This document shows, piece by piece, positions 23,120 through 36,600 of a stretch of 64,000 nt of DNA. Under the pieces are notes generated by a model. The model was not told the DNA's origin, made no database searches, and saw nothing but the letters and a program-made list of their open reading frames with translations. Where the stretch lies: NCBI GenBank assembly GCA_034440575.1, contig JAOTOL010001621.1:1033001-1097000 (forward strand). The letters are read 5' to 3'. The translations under genes and the position numbers were made by a program. This DNA is from Imbricaverruca yamaguchii (taxonomy: Eukaryota > Arthropoda > Thecostraca > Neoverrucidae). How positions within the stretch are numbered: position 1 is the first letter of the stretch; each line of letters starts with the position of its first letter.

Positions 23120-26100
23120 CTGCAGACGACGTGGGTCATCATCAGAGAGGTGGCTGCCGCTGTATGGGTAGGCTCAGGGAAATGAGGGGACACGATGCCG
23201 ACCGGGAAACGTTAGACTATTGTGCGCTAACGTGCGTCACTGCACCTCCGCGGCACCTACAAACACATTAGTCGGATGGCCAAGCAATCCCAAGGCTGGC
23301 GAAGTCACACCAGAGACCCGCCCACAGGTGGTCAGGTCAACGCCGATTATCAGAGGGACACGACCGAACATAGTTGCGCTTCAACCCCTGCAAGGCTACA
23401 GTAATCCCCACAGATGCAGCGATCATTTATGAATGGAGGGAGAGGGGAGAGCGGGAGCTCATTACACCAGGGCAGTGCTGCGAGGTACAAAATAATTACG
23501 ATGTGACCTGGGAATCTACAGTCAATTAAAAATTATCTTCACCCGTAAAACATGCATATACGTCTATGCATAGTGTAGAAATGTGCATCAATATAAATAT
23601 ACATATGCAGAGAGAAAGAGAGAGCGAGAGCGAGAGAGCGAGAGAGAATGCCAGAGTTTTTAATCACACTGGTAGAACTTCTCACCGAGTCGGCACTGAC
23701 CCAGTCCATGGCCGTTTGTGAACCTGGCGGCGGTAGGTCCAGAGCTGTAGGGGGTCGAGACGAACGCCAGGAGGCGGTGTCGCAGCCGCCGGCTCCGGTA
23801 CACCGTCACACCGACCACCGTCACCAGCACCACCACCAGCAGCACCACCGGCACCACCACGGACACCAGATGGATCTTCTTCACCGCCTCCACAGTGTCA
23901 TCTGCTCCGCGTGGGCCAGTGGGGTCATTGGGGAGCGCGAGGACAGCACGAGCTGGTTCGGGACAGATGGGGGTTGGTTGGTTATTTGGGCTTAGGGGCG
24001 CATCGACTGCTTCGGTCATACAGCGCCCGGGGACAGATGGGGGTAACGGTGGGGATCACGCATGGCCAAAGGCAGATGGCGGTAACGGTGAGGAGCACAA
24101 GATACTCGGGGCAGATCGTGGTGACGGTGGGGATCACGCAAGACTCGAGGTAGGTGATGGCAACGGTGAGGAGCACAAGGGACCCAGGGCAGATCGTGGT
24201 AACGGTGGGGATCACACGAAGCTTAGGGTAGATCGTGTAGCGATGGGGAGCACGGCAACGGGAGACCCAGAGCAGTTGGTGGCAACGACGAGGAGCATGG
24301 GCACGACATGGCCCCGCCTCGTAACACCACTGGCTTGGTGACGTTCCACGAAGCTACAGACACTGCCAGACGATCTATCAAAACCTCCCACCGAACGTGC
24401 AGCCTGGACATCCACAGGCCCTCTCGACACGTACAACATGGGCACCAACGTCCCCTTCGAACACACCTACAACATGGGCACCCACGTCCCCTTCGAACAC
24501 ACCTACAACATGGGCACCCACGCCCCCTTCGAACACACCTACAAAATGGGCACCCACGCCCCCTTCGAACACACCTACAACATGGTCACCCACGTTCCCT
24601 TCGAACACACCTACAACATGGCCACCCAGGGCACCTGCCGCCAGGTGTACTACGTACCAGGAGGCACGTGGAAGCTGGCCGCCGCCGACGACAGCGAGCG
24701 ACGGCCGTCGGATGTCAGCAGCTGCACCGTCGCGAAGTAGGTGGTGTCGGACTGCAGGCTCGGCGGCGCGTACCGATCTTCTGTTACCAGCACACTGCTG
24801 GTGTTCCACACAGCCGACAGGGACTTTGCCAGGTGCACCAGGTACGAGAACCTGAGGTCACGGGTCACACAGCGGTCACGCAGGTGCCTGGACACGGGGA
24901 CCTCTGAGGTTACAGGTCAGTCGGGGCAACACTTGTGCACCAGGTACGAGAACCTGAGGTCACGGGTCACACAGCGGTCACACGGGTGCCTGGACACGGG
25001 GACCTCTGAGGTTACAGGTCAGTCGGGGCAACACTTGTGCACCAGGTACGAGAACCTGAGGTCACGGGTCACACAGCGGTCACGCAGGTGCCTGGACACG
25101 GGGACCTCTGAGGTCACAGGTCAGTCGGGGCAACACTTGTGCACCAGGTACGAGAACCTGAGGTCACGGGTCACACAGCGGTCACACGGGTGCCTGGACA
25201 CGGGGACCTCTGAGGTTACAGGTCAGTCGGGGCAACACTTGTGCACCAGGTACGAGAACCTGAGGTCACGGGTCACACAGCGGTCACGCAGGTGCCTGGA
25301 CACGGGGACCTCTGAGGTTACAGGTCAGTCGGGGCAACACTTGTGCACCAGGTACGAGAACCTGAGGTCACGGGTCACACAGCGGTCACACGGGTGCCTG
25401 GACACGGGGACCTCTGAGGTTACAGGTCAGTCGGGGCAACACTTGTGCACCAGGTACGAGAACCTGAGGTCACGGGTCACACAGCGGTCACGCAGGTGCC
25501 TGGACACGGGGACCTCTGAGGTCACAGGTCAGTCGGGGCAACACTTGTGCACCAGGTACGAGAACCTGAGGTCACGGGTCACACAGCGGTCACACGGGTG
25601 CCTGGACACGGGGACCTCTGAGGTTACAGGTCAGTCGGGGCAACACTTGTGCACTGGGTGCGAGAACCAGTCGCCACGGGCTATACAGCGGTAAGGGTTA
25701 GCACGCTGACACTTAGGCCATTCACAAAATATATAACCAATAGTTTACTGATGAATTGAGGGGATATCGTCTTAAAACAGAACCTTGATCAATAATTCCA
25801 CAAAGAATAGCCAAATGCTTTGGTTCCTGCTCGCTCTCTGGTAAACCACAAAATTGCATCCTCATCCCTGCTCCATCTTTCAACCATGTCATATGCAACT
25901 AACGCCCTTTTCAAAGTTCAGAAATCAGGGACCAAATGTGATGCAAGCATGGGTGTAGGAATCGAAGGCCCAAGTATGGGTGTAGGAATCAAAAGACCAG
26001 GTATGGGTGTAGGAATCAAAAGGCATGGGCATGAGCGTAGGCCAGGTATGGGTGCAAGAATAAAAAGACCAGGCGTGGGTATAAAAATCAGAAGACCAGG

Positions 26101-29100
26101 CATCAGTGCAGGGATCCAAAGGCCAGGCATGGAAGCTTCAATGCCACTATCCTTAAATTTTAATGTGGGGCCAATGTCCCAATGTTAACAACAGGAACTA
26201 AATGGAAAGAAAGGCATCCTCACACCCTTTTCCCATGCCAGTAAATCCCTTGTTTCCACACACATGGTAGTAAGGTAGATAGATCGTCAAGTGTTTATGG
26301 GTGCCACATGTTCATCTTCACACCCCAAAACTACTGTTGTTGCCAAATCAAATTTTGAGTTCACTCTTTGCATACATCAACATAGCCTTAATGAGAAGCT
26401 TCGAATCATTGATGCTGCATTGGCAACACCAAAAATGCAGAAGGCTCTGCTCCTGCACGTGTTGTACACACCAGTATGTCTGCACTGAGTGCCCACAGTA
26501 TGGACCACCGGTCCACCCTACACACAGATCCTCATCCCACACCACATAGATACACACCACACAGACCCCAGTCCACACCACACACAGATCCTCAGCCAAC
26601 ACCACATAGATACACACCACACAGACCCCGGTCCACACCACACACAGATCCTCAGCCAACACCACATAGATACACACCACACAGACCCCGGTCCACACCA
26701 CACACAGATCCTCAGCCCACACCACATAGATACACACCACACAGACCCCGGTCCACACCACACACAGATCCTCATCCCACACCACATAGATACACACCAC
26801 ACACAGATCCTCAGCCAACACCACATAGATACACACCACACAGACCCCAGTCCACACCACACACAGATCCTCAGCCAACACCACATAGATACACACCACA
26901 CAGACCCCGGTCCACACCACACACAGATCCTCAGCCCACACCACATAGATACACACCACACAGACCCCAGTCCACACCACACACAGATCCTCAGCCAACA
27001 CCACATAGATACACACCACACAGACCCCGGTCCACACCACACACAGATCCTCAGCCAACACCACATAGATACACACCACACAGACCCCGGTCCACACCAC
27101 ACACAGATCCTCAGCCAACACCACACACACGACCTGGGCCCACACCACATAGATCCTCAGGCCACACCACATAGTTCCTCGGCCCACACCACCCACACAA
27201 TCTCGGCCCACACTACTGACCATTGGTCCACACCACAGATCCTCGGCCCACACTACTGACCATTGGTCCACACCACAGTTCCTCGGTCCACGTTACTGAC
27301 CATTGGTCTACACCACCCACAGATCCTCGGTCCACACTACTGACCATTGGTCTACACCACCCACAGATCTTCGGCCCACACTACTGACCATTGGTCCACA
27401 CCACACAGATCCTCGGCCCACACTACTGATCATTGGTCTACACCACCCACAGATCCTCGGTCCACACTACTGACCATTGGTCCACACCACAGATCCTCGG
27501 TCCACACTACTGATCATTGGTCCACACCACACAGACCCTCGGCCAACACCACACATGCCCTAGGTTCACACCACAACAGCACCTGACCACGCGTAGCCAA
27601 CTGCCGTCGAACTGGCGGCTGGCTTACTTGACGTCGTGCATCTCGGCCGGCAGCCGTCGGTGTTTCCAGTAGAGCTGCACGCCGCCGTCCGGGTGGACGA
27701 TCGGTCGCAACTGGTACGGCGCCGGTATGGGCGTGGCGTCGAACGCGACGGTGGGCGCCGCCCGCGACTGTAGCGCCGACGTGGTCACCGTCACCTGGTA
27801 GTGGCCGCCGTAGGCGGCCGGCGCCAACAGTTCCAGCCGGGCAGACGTGGTCGGATCTCTGCTGAGACGTTGTGGTGGGACGGGTGCGGGCACGTCCACC
27901 TCCTGCACAGTCACCTGGTCACAGACACACACCGGTTGGCAGCAGTGCGACTTTGCCGCCGCTCAGCTGAGCGACGTCATGCGCGTGGCTGAGTGGGGGA
28001 GTGACCTTGAGCCGGTAGGACACCTGGGAGATGGCGGTTCGAGTTCACGCGTCTGCCGGTTTATTTATTGGCAGAGGTACTACATCACGACCACGACGAA
28101 TATTTCCTTGGCGACAAATCTCCAATTCAGTACAGCGGTGAACTGTTGGTAATGTAAGGTGCAGATCTTGAAGAAAAAAACACAGAGCTGGGACGTACAC
28201 AGAACAAATACGTACCCACACTTCCAGTAAATCAGCCTTTTCGTACACCGGACAGCGATATTACCACTGTTGCCAGTTCACCTCCTGTCCATGTCCTTCG
28301 CGCGGGACAGTCACAGATACACCGCTGGAGTCGATGGACACAATGTAAGTGACATATCCGCCGCAGAGGCACTCACAGTATAACCGACCGGTCTCTCTAA
28401 GAGGGTACAGCTGGCCAACCAGGTGATGTTCATCTGCAGCCGCTGGCCTCGCAAGGCCGTCACCGTCACGTTCTTGGGCGGCGCGCGCAGGTCGAACCGA
28501 GTGCGCACGCGCTGCGGTGGTGCGCCGGCACCAGTTCCGGTCGGTCCGACCACGGCCACCATGATGAGGTAGTCCTCACAGGCGGCGAGCCCAGTTATCT
28601 GCACACAGAGGCACCTGGGCTCAGTGTTGTCACTACACAGGCGGCGAGCCCAGTCACCTGTACACAGAGGCACCTGGGCTCAGTGTTGTCACTACACAGG
28701 CGGCGAGCCCAGTCACCTGCACACAGAGGCACATGGGCTCAGCTACACAGGGCACCTAACAAGCACTGGCTCTCGTACTACCGCGAGCCCAGGCACCTGT
28801 ACACAGAGGCACATGGGCTCAGTCGTCACTACACAGGCGGCGAGCCCAGGCACCTGCACACAGAGGCACATGGGCTCAGTGTCGTCACTACAGGGCAGCC
28901 AGCACTGTAAGAGGCACATCGTAAACACGCCAGGCACCTGTACAAGAGGCACATGGCTCAGGTCGTCACTAACAGGCGGCGAGCCCAGCACCTGACACAG
29001 AGGCACGGGCTCACGTCACTACAAGCGAGCCGCACTGACAAGGCACTGCTCAGGTCGTCACTACACAGGCGGCGAGCCCAGGCACCTGTACGAGGCACAT

Positions 29101-32100
29101 GGGCTCAGTCGTCACTACACAGGCGGCGAGCCCAGGCACCTGACACAGAGGCACATGGGCTCAGGTCGTCACTACACAGGCGGCGAGCCCAGGCACCTGT
29201 ACACAGAGGCACATGGGCTCAGTGTCGTCACTACACAGGCGGCGAGCCGTCATCTGCACACAGAGGCACCTGGGCTCAGTGTCGTCACTACACAGGCGGC
29301 GAGCCCAGGCACCTGTACACAGAGGCACATGGGCTCAGGTCGTCACTACACAGGCGGCGAGCCCAGGCACCTGTACACAGAGGCACATGGGCTCAGGTCG
29401 TCACTACACAGGCGGCGAGCCCAGTCACCTGCACACAGAGGCACCTGGGCTCAGTGTCGTCACTACACAGGCGGCGAGCCCAGCACCTGTACACAGAGGC
29501 ACATGGGCTGTCACGGCGAGCCCAACTTCAAGGACTGGTCAGGTCACTACACAGGCGGCGAGCCCAGGCACCTGTACACAGAGGCACATGGGCTCAGTCG
29601 TCACTACACAGGCGGCGAGCCCAGTCACCTGTACACAGGCACATGGGCTCGTTTTCACAACGCGGCAGCCACACCTTACACGAGGCACTGGGCTCGTCGT
29701 CACTACACAGGCGGCGAGCCGTCATCTGCACACAGAGGCACCTGGGCTCAGTGTCGTCACTACACAGGCGGCGAGCCCAGGCACCTGTACACAGAGGCAC
29801 ATGGGCTCAGGTCGTCACTACACAGGCGGCGAGCCCAGGCACCTGTACACAGAGGCACCTGGGCTCAGGTCGTCACTACACAGGCGGCGAGCCCAGTCAC
29901 CTGTACACAGAGGCACATGGGCTCAGTGTTGTCACTACACAGGCGGCGAGCCCAGTCACCTGTACACAGAGGCACATGGGCTCAGGTCGTCACTACACAG
30001 GCGGCGAGCCCAGTCATCTGTACACAGAGGCACATGGGCTCAGGTCGTCACTACACAGGCGGCGAGCCCAGTCACCTGTGCACAGAGGCACCTGGGCTCA
30101 GGTCGTCACTACACAGGCGGCGAGCCCAGTCATCTGTACACAGAGGCACATGGGCTCAGTGTTGTCACTACACAGGCGGCGAGCCCAGTTATCTGCACAC
30201 AGAGGCACCTGGGCTCAGGTCGTCACTACACAGGCGGCGAGCCCAGTCACCTGTACACAGAGGCACCTGGGCTTAGGTCGTCACTACACAGGCGGCGAGC
30301 CCAGTTATCTGCACACAGAGGCACCTGGGCTCAGTGTCGTCACTACACAGGCGGCGAGCCCAGTTATCTGCACACAGAGGCACCTGGGCTCAGGTCGTCA
30401 CTACACAGGCGGCGAGCCCAGTCACCTGTACACAGAGGCACCTGGGCTCAGTGTTGTCACTACACAGGCGGCGAGCCCAGTCACCTGTACACAGAGGCAC
30501 ATGGGCTCAGGTCGTCACTACACAGGCGGCGAGCCCAGGCACCTGTCCATTAGGATGTCATTGAAGTACTTCTCCTTGAAAAAATACCGATGCCACATTA
30601 TGGTGCCTGTGTCATAGAAAACACCATTTATATCCACAAACACTGCACTTGAACGAGCTTTCAATTAGCATGATCCGGCTGGTTTTCCTTATACCATGGT
30701 CAGGAAGACACCTGCACGCCTCTGGTGACTATTTACGGAACTGAGTACACCACAAGACGAGTGTCTTAACCATTTTTGTGACGGTAAGGACCAGCCCAAT
30801 CAGCCCATGCACAAACACTGTACTTTACCATTTCGTTCCGGACTCACAGACCCCATATTTCACCAGGATTTCCACGGATAATATGCGATACTTTACTAGA
30901 CATCCAAACAGGATGTCTTGTACATCTGGAAACGATCGCGCTAATTAATTACAGGACCCTTACCAGTAAAACCCGTAAAACAGTTATCTGCATGTAGGTT
31001 TTCATCAGTGGTAGAAAGCAGTAAAAACAAGTTTCGTGGTAAAAACTGCTAAATCTGGTTTAGAAAGCACTTCCCTGCTTCTTCAAAGCACGGCAATTTC
31101 ATGTGAGCTTGCTTGTGCATCTGTAACGTGGGTGCACGTGCCTGTTTCATACGTCGACTGTTTTTTGAAAAAAAAAAAGTGAAAAATTCACAACTCTTCT
31201 TCAAAAAAAAACTGATCCCACACCACCACTGGCAGGGCAGCAATGACTTCCGCAGGTCAGTTACAGTGCCGCACGCCGTCCCGACCGAGCGTCGAGACTC
31301 ACCTCAGCGCGAGCTGTGTTGACACGCTGCCGTACGCCGGCCGAGTAGAGCTCTTCGACGGACGTGCCCCAGAACACGCCGTACTGCCAGCTGGTGGCGA
31401 CGCCGCCGTCGGCCGACGGCGGCGGCTGCCACTCCACATGGACGAGTGTGCCGCTGTGTGGCGACAGTGCCGCCGTCACGTTCCGGACCGCCGCGATCGG
31501 CGTGCCGTCCGTGACCACCTCGGTCACCAGTTCGGTGCCCAAGAACCGACCATGGAAGCCCTGCACTCGGACGACGTACTTGGTGCCCGGGGAGAGATCG
31601 TGCACTGCCGGCAGAGGTCGCACGTCACACTTTACGCTGAACACATGTTAGCACGCCACCGGGCGACATTCAGGTCACAACAGCCAACTAGATCGTAGGT
31701 GATGCTCGGGTCATAGTCGGACCACACGCGGCATATCAGTGGCATGTGCCGCGACCTTTCCTCGATGATCAGAAAATACAGTGAAAAGTTACCGTGATCT
31801 TGGTGTTTATTCGTGTACAACCTTCCCAGAACCACGCAACAAAATAAGCAATTCCATACATAGGCCAATTATCACTACAATACTTATCATTTCTGATATC
31901 ATGTCTTGTTAAGCACAGGCTTTCCAATACCCTCGCGTACTAGCAGTGGGAGCAAATGTGTATACGTGCTGGTCTTGTACTTAGGACGATTAAGGCGTCA
32001 TCGGAATCGGAATTATATGCTTAGCAAGACCTGGCATGACATAGATGATAAATTATGGCAGTGAGAAGTCGCCCTATAGGTGGAACTGTTTATTTTGTGT

Positions 32101-33582
32101 AGTTCAAGGAAGGGTTGTACACTAATATAGACTAAGAGTAGCATAACTTTTGACTGTATTTTCAAATCACCGAGGAAAAGTCTTGGCGTGATATAGATGA
32201 AACCTAGAAACAGTTCGCTTCTGTATTATTTTAGCTAGACAGTGCTTTAGCGAGGTACGTATTAAGTATACAAATATATCTTTTGACAATTTCATCGTAC
32301 GCAGAGTGGATATTTTTGAGTTTTCGTACCAAAAAATGATCAAGATAATACTTTTTATAGAACTAGGAACACTTTAAAGGCAGCAGTAGTAAGCGTTTAC
32401 GGACTGCCGCGACACGACACGTCTGGCACCACCTTGTCCCCGCCGTCACCTCGCGACGTGACGTTACGACGGCCGCCTCCCGGCCAGACGGCGAATCATC
32501 TCTCGGCGGCGTGACGGCCGCACCACTCACGGACAAGCCGGTTGTCTTCAGTGCGCCGCGAGCCGGCCGGCACGAGCCTGTTGTCGGCGGGAGCGTAGCT
32601 GACGACGAAGCCGGCGGCGGCCGCCATCGGCTGCCAGCTCACGGTGATGCTGTCCTCCGTGGCGAGCGCGCGGAATCCGACCACCGACCCGATCACGGCG
32701 GCGCCGTCGAACGTCACCAGCGTCGGGTGCGACATCTCGCTCAGGTACACAGCGTTCTCGGCCTGGACCTGCCGTCGGCAACATCGCGGTGACATCCAGG
32801 CGCCTCACAACATCCACAGTTCACAATGCCCACCGTTCAGTTCAACCAGCAGTCAGTAATGACCACTGACAGTTCAATAGACCCAGTGCAGTTTGTAATG
32901 ACCACGAGTCAGAGGCTTCCATTCCACAGGCACCACTATTTAAAAAACTCCACTTTACACAACTAGTGGTGTCTGCATCTTCAACAATTCACGAATTAAC
33001 AGATAAGACGCACACGATGAGCGGCTCGGTGTGGTGGAATATTGGGGTGAGAAAGCTACACCGCAGGTGCCGACATCTGCACGCCAGGCGGCGGCGGCGA
33101 CAAGGTGCCCGAGCCAGACCCAGGGGTATTTCGGCTGCCCGACTCGCACCGAGCTGGGACGTACATCGTCTGTGTCTATCACCATCCTCTAACTACCTCC
33201 AACCTCAGACTGCCATCAACCTCAGACTGCCACCATCCTCAGACTACCAGCATCCTCAGACTGTCACTATCGTCAGACTCAGGAAGGTGGCTGTGAGTTA
33301 GCACCTAATACAACGTTTTGTCTCATTTCTAACTAGACGGGCTTCGCACTCTTTAATGCAGATACACGACACATGCCCTCACATCATAGAATCGCAGTAG
33401 TATCGCATTCCGGATACTAACAGGAAACGTATAACGAACCAAACTGATCAGCTTAACTTTGAATAAACATTGGCCGGATCATTTCTACGAAGACATGGTA
33501 TTAAGAAGTCTGTGATGCCAACCTCTTACACATTAAACAATTTGTTCAGACGACACACCGAAATATACTACATTGTGAATAT

Positions 33583-33655
<73 letters not shown>

Positions 33656-36600
33656 CGTGTAGTAAGCATACGATAAAATGCCCACGATAATCCAAAACTC
33701 GCCACCTTATTTTTCACATCCCTGCAAGCTCCTTAGTACATCTTGTGCCCAGCATAATAAAAAAAACGCCAGTAACTGCCCACCTGGAACTTGTAGACGA
33801 CGCCCGGTCTGAAGTCCTCGACCACGGTGAAGTTAGTGTGGCGTGTGAGGAACAGCTGTGGCCGCTCCGGCGGTGACATGGACAGTCGGTAGTTGAGCAG
33901 GCGGCCGTTCATGTGCTTCGGCGGCCACCACGACACGTACACCGAGTTGTGGTTCAGCTGGGTGGCGTTCACCTGCCACGGCGGTGTCGGCTCTGCGAGC
34001 GGACACGGGCGGCTGCAGGTCAGCCGGGACGGCAGCAGTCGACACGGTGGCATAGCAGGTCAGGTCACACGCCCCGTCAACAGACCCAATAGGCTGGCGG
34101 AGAGGACATCATAGTCGAGTGCGATTGGGCTATACGGTCATGGTGAGGTAAGTATGGGGCCAGTGCGGCGGTTGAGATCATGTGGAGTTAAGAAAATGGT
34201 AGTGGCGAGATAACGTGGAGCAACAGAGAGCGAATGTAAGCAGGGCCGGCGTGTGTCATTGCAAAGTCCAAGTAGGTGGTGGGGCTGAAGACCCCGGACG
34301 TCATAAGCGAGTCAATGGGGCGGTGGTCACGAGGGCGAGTCAACAGGAGCCGTGGGGGTCAGCACGCCCGTACTTTCGGTGTGTGATGTTCAGCCAACTT
34401 GGAAGGCACACGCCTACCCATAACAGACCGAAACAAAGCGAGCTGCGGATCCACCCATCCTGTGCAGGCCAGAGATCAGCGAGCTCGGACAGCGTGAGAA
34501 TTGCCGGTACCCCGTCCCCCATTCTTCTCGAGTCGATGCGGACATTCAACTCTGCCTGACCACACTCAGTTCTGCTGAAATGTGATGACGAGGGTGCGCC
34601 GCTGACGACCCTCGAGACCACGGTCTGTATCAGTTGTCACCAGGCCACTCTAGGCGCGGCTGAGGTGACTCCGGTCACGTGTCCACCCGTCCACACAGTC
34701 CGGTACGCACGTGCGCCGAGGGTGCGCTGGGTGAAGTACTGGCTGGCCGGGTACACCTCCTGGCGACCATCGATCCGCACAAACACGGTGATGTTGTACC
34801 ACGTGTACGGCTCGAGCTGCCTGAACGTGTAGCCGGCGTCCGACACCCAGGTGGTGTTGATCCAGTGGCAGGAGCCGGGCTGGTACACGGCGCACAGCGA
34901 CGGCAGGTACCTGCGGCGAGCGACGCGTCACGGCTCCGTCCACTGGGCGGATCGACAGGAAACAAACACCCCCATGCAGCCAAGACTATGCCAAGGTTCA
35001 ATAGTACAAACAAATTTGTTGCACGTGGTACGTGAAAATTGTATTTAAAAAACGGGATTTTAATCGCTTTTCGCGATTGCGTTTGGTGATGGAAAACGTT
35101 TGGAGGCGGTGCAACGCCGTCATTTCCACTAACTTGAGACTCTATGCACCGACTACACATTTCCAATTGGTCATCGGCACCTGTTATGTAACGGTAGTGA
35201 CCTAGTGTGACATGATGAGGTACATGTTGCGATTCGTAAAACCGGCTATATTCCCACTTTATTGCGTCCGTATCACAGACGATTTTATGGTGGGAAGTCA
35301 AAAGTCCAGATGATCCGGGTTATTTTGTCGCTTACTGTATCTTTATATTTTATCTGCAACAAATGATTTGATTGCAACTGACAATCCTGTGCAGCTCCAA
35401 AGGACTTATTTGTAAGACATTATGACGTTCAAAGAAAGTCGACATGCATAGCCCAAATAAGAAACGCTTCAGATTATGTCATTATGTTATCTATGTCAAC
35501 CCATCGTTGATATAAAGGCAATGCTCCAAGCAAGATTCTACATATACATGCATTACATCCGCGGCGAAATATCGATTGATTTATTGATTATTTGGGTTTA
35601 AGGGCGCGCCGACTACTAGGTCATTTAGCGCCCATCGGCGAAACATCCATGCTAAAACTGCTCAGAGGCGAATTATGATGCATTATTTTATGACATTTTT
35701 ATTCCTTTCCAGTGTACTGTACATTTTACATTTCTGGAACACAAATATGCCCAGAGATATCTACATTTTTTCCCAAAATATATTTACACACGAGCATGTT
35801 CATTTTCCTCACATGCTATAGTTACGACGCTTTCCATGAGGATGGCATGCATGTCTAATTTTTTTTTTTTTTTTGGGGGGGGGCGAGGTTGGGCGAAGCC
35901 AAACTACACTTTCTAGGTTATTCTTACGTGTACATAAGTGATTTAATTTATTCATGTCTAGGCTATATTTTCCAACTTCTAAACAAAACGATAGAAAGCC
36001 TAACTGATGTATACTCGGATGAATCTCCAGAAAGTTCAGAATTATTTTTTCTTCAATAATTGAGAATATTGAGTGGTTTGAATATTGAATATTGAGTGGT
36101 GGGAAACATCCGTGCAGAAAAAGACGAGCAGTACTTTGAGAAAAGCTAAATTTCGATAAAGAACTTCTTGATGTACACATTACTTGTGTTGCGATTGTGT
36201 CCGATGAAGGTACTTACGTATATGTCAAGTGGAAGTTGAAAGTTCGCTTAGTGTCTCCCATGTGCTATTGGGATTCGTTCAATGTTCAGTGAACTGTTTT
36301 TGTAGTAAAGCTACTATATTTTTCGCATGCAATACATTTATCGTGTCATATGGTGTTTATATTTCCCATACAAGGGTTATTCAATTCTGGCTGAACAATT
36401 GCGCTTCCTTCCTTCATAATTATACACCGTGGAAATTATCCACAGGGAGTAGACGATTAACCGTAATGGATTTTCTATGAAGAATCTCTCGATACGAGAA
36501 CTGGTTGGTTGGTTGGTTGGTTGGTTGGTTGGTTGGTTGGTTGGTTGGTTGGTTGGTTGGTAATTGGAGTTTATTGGCGTATCGGATATGATGCTCGATG

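Noticed and set aside
26348..27271. His/Pro-rich plus and Cys/Trp-rich minus frames
   Set aside because: By-products of the 60-bp repeat in the exon 21-22 intron.
28953..30617. A 554-codon plus-strand frame and overlapping partners
   Set aside because: Entirely made of the 58-bp repeat, antisense to SORL1, frame content changes with unit indels.
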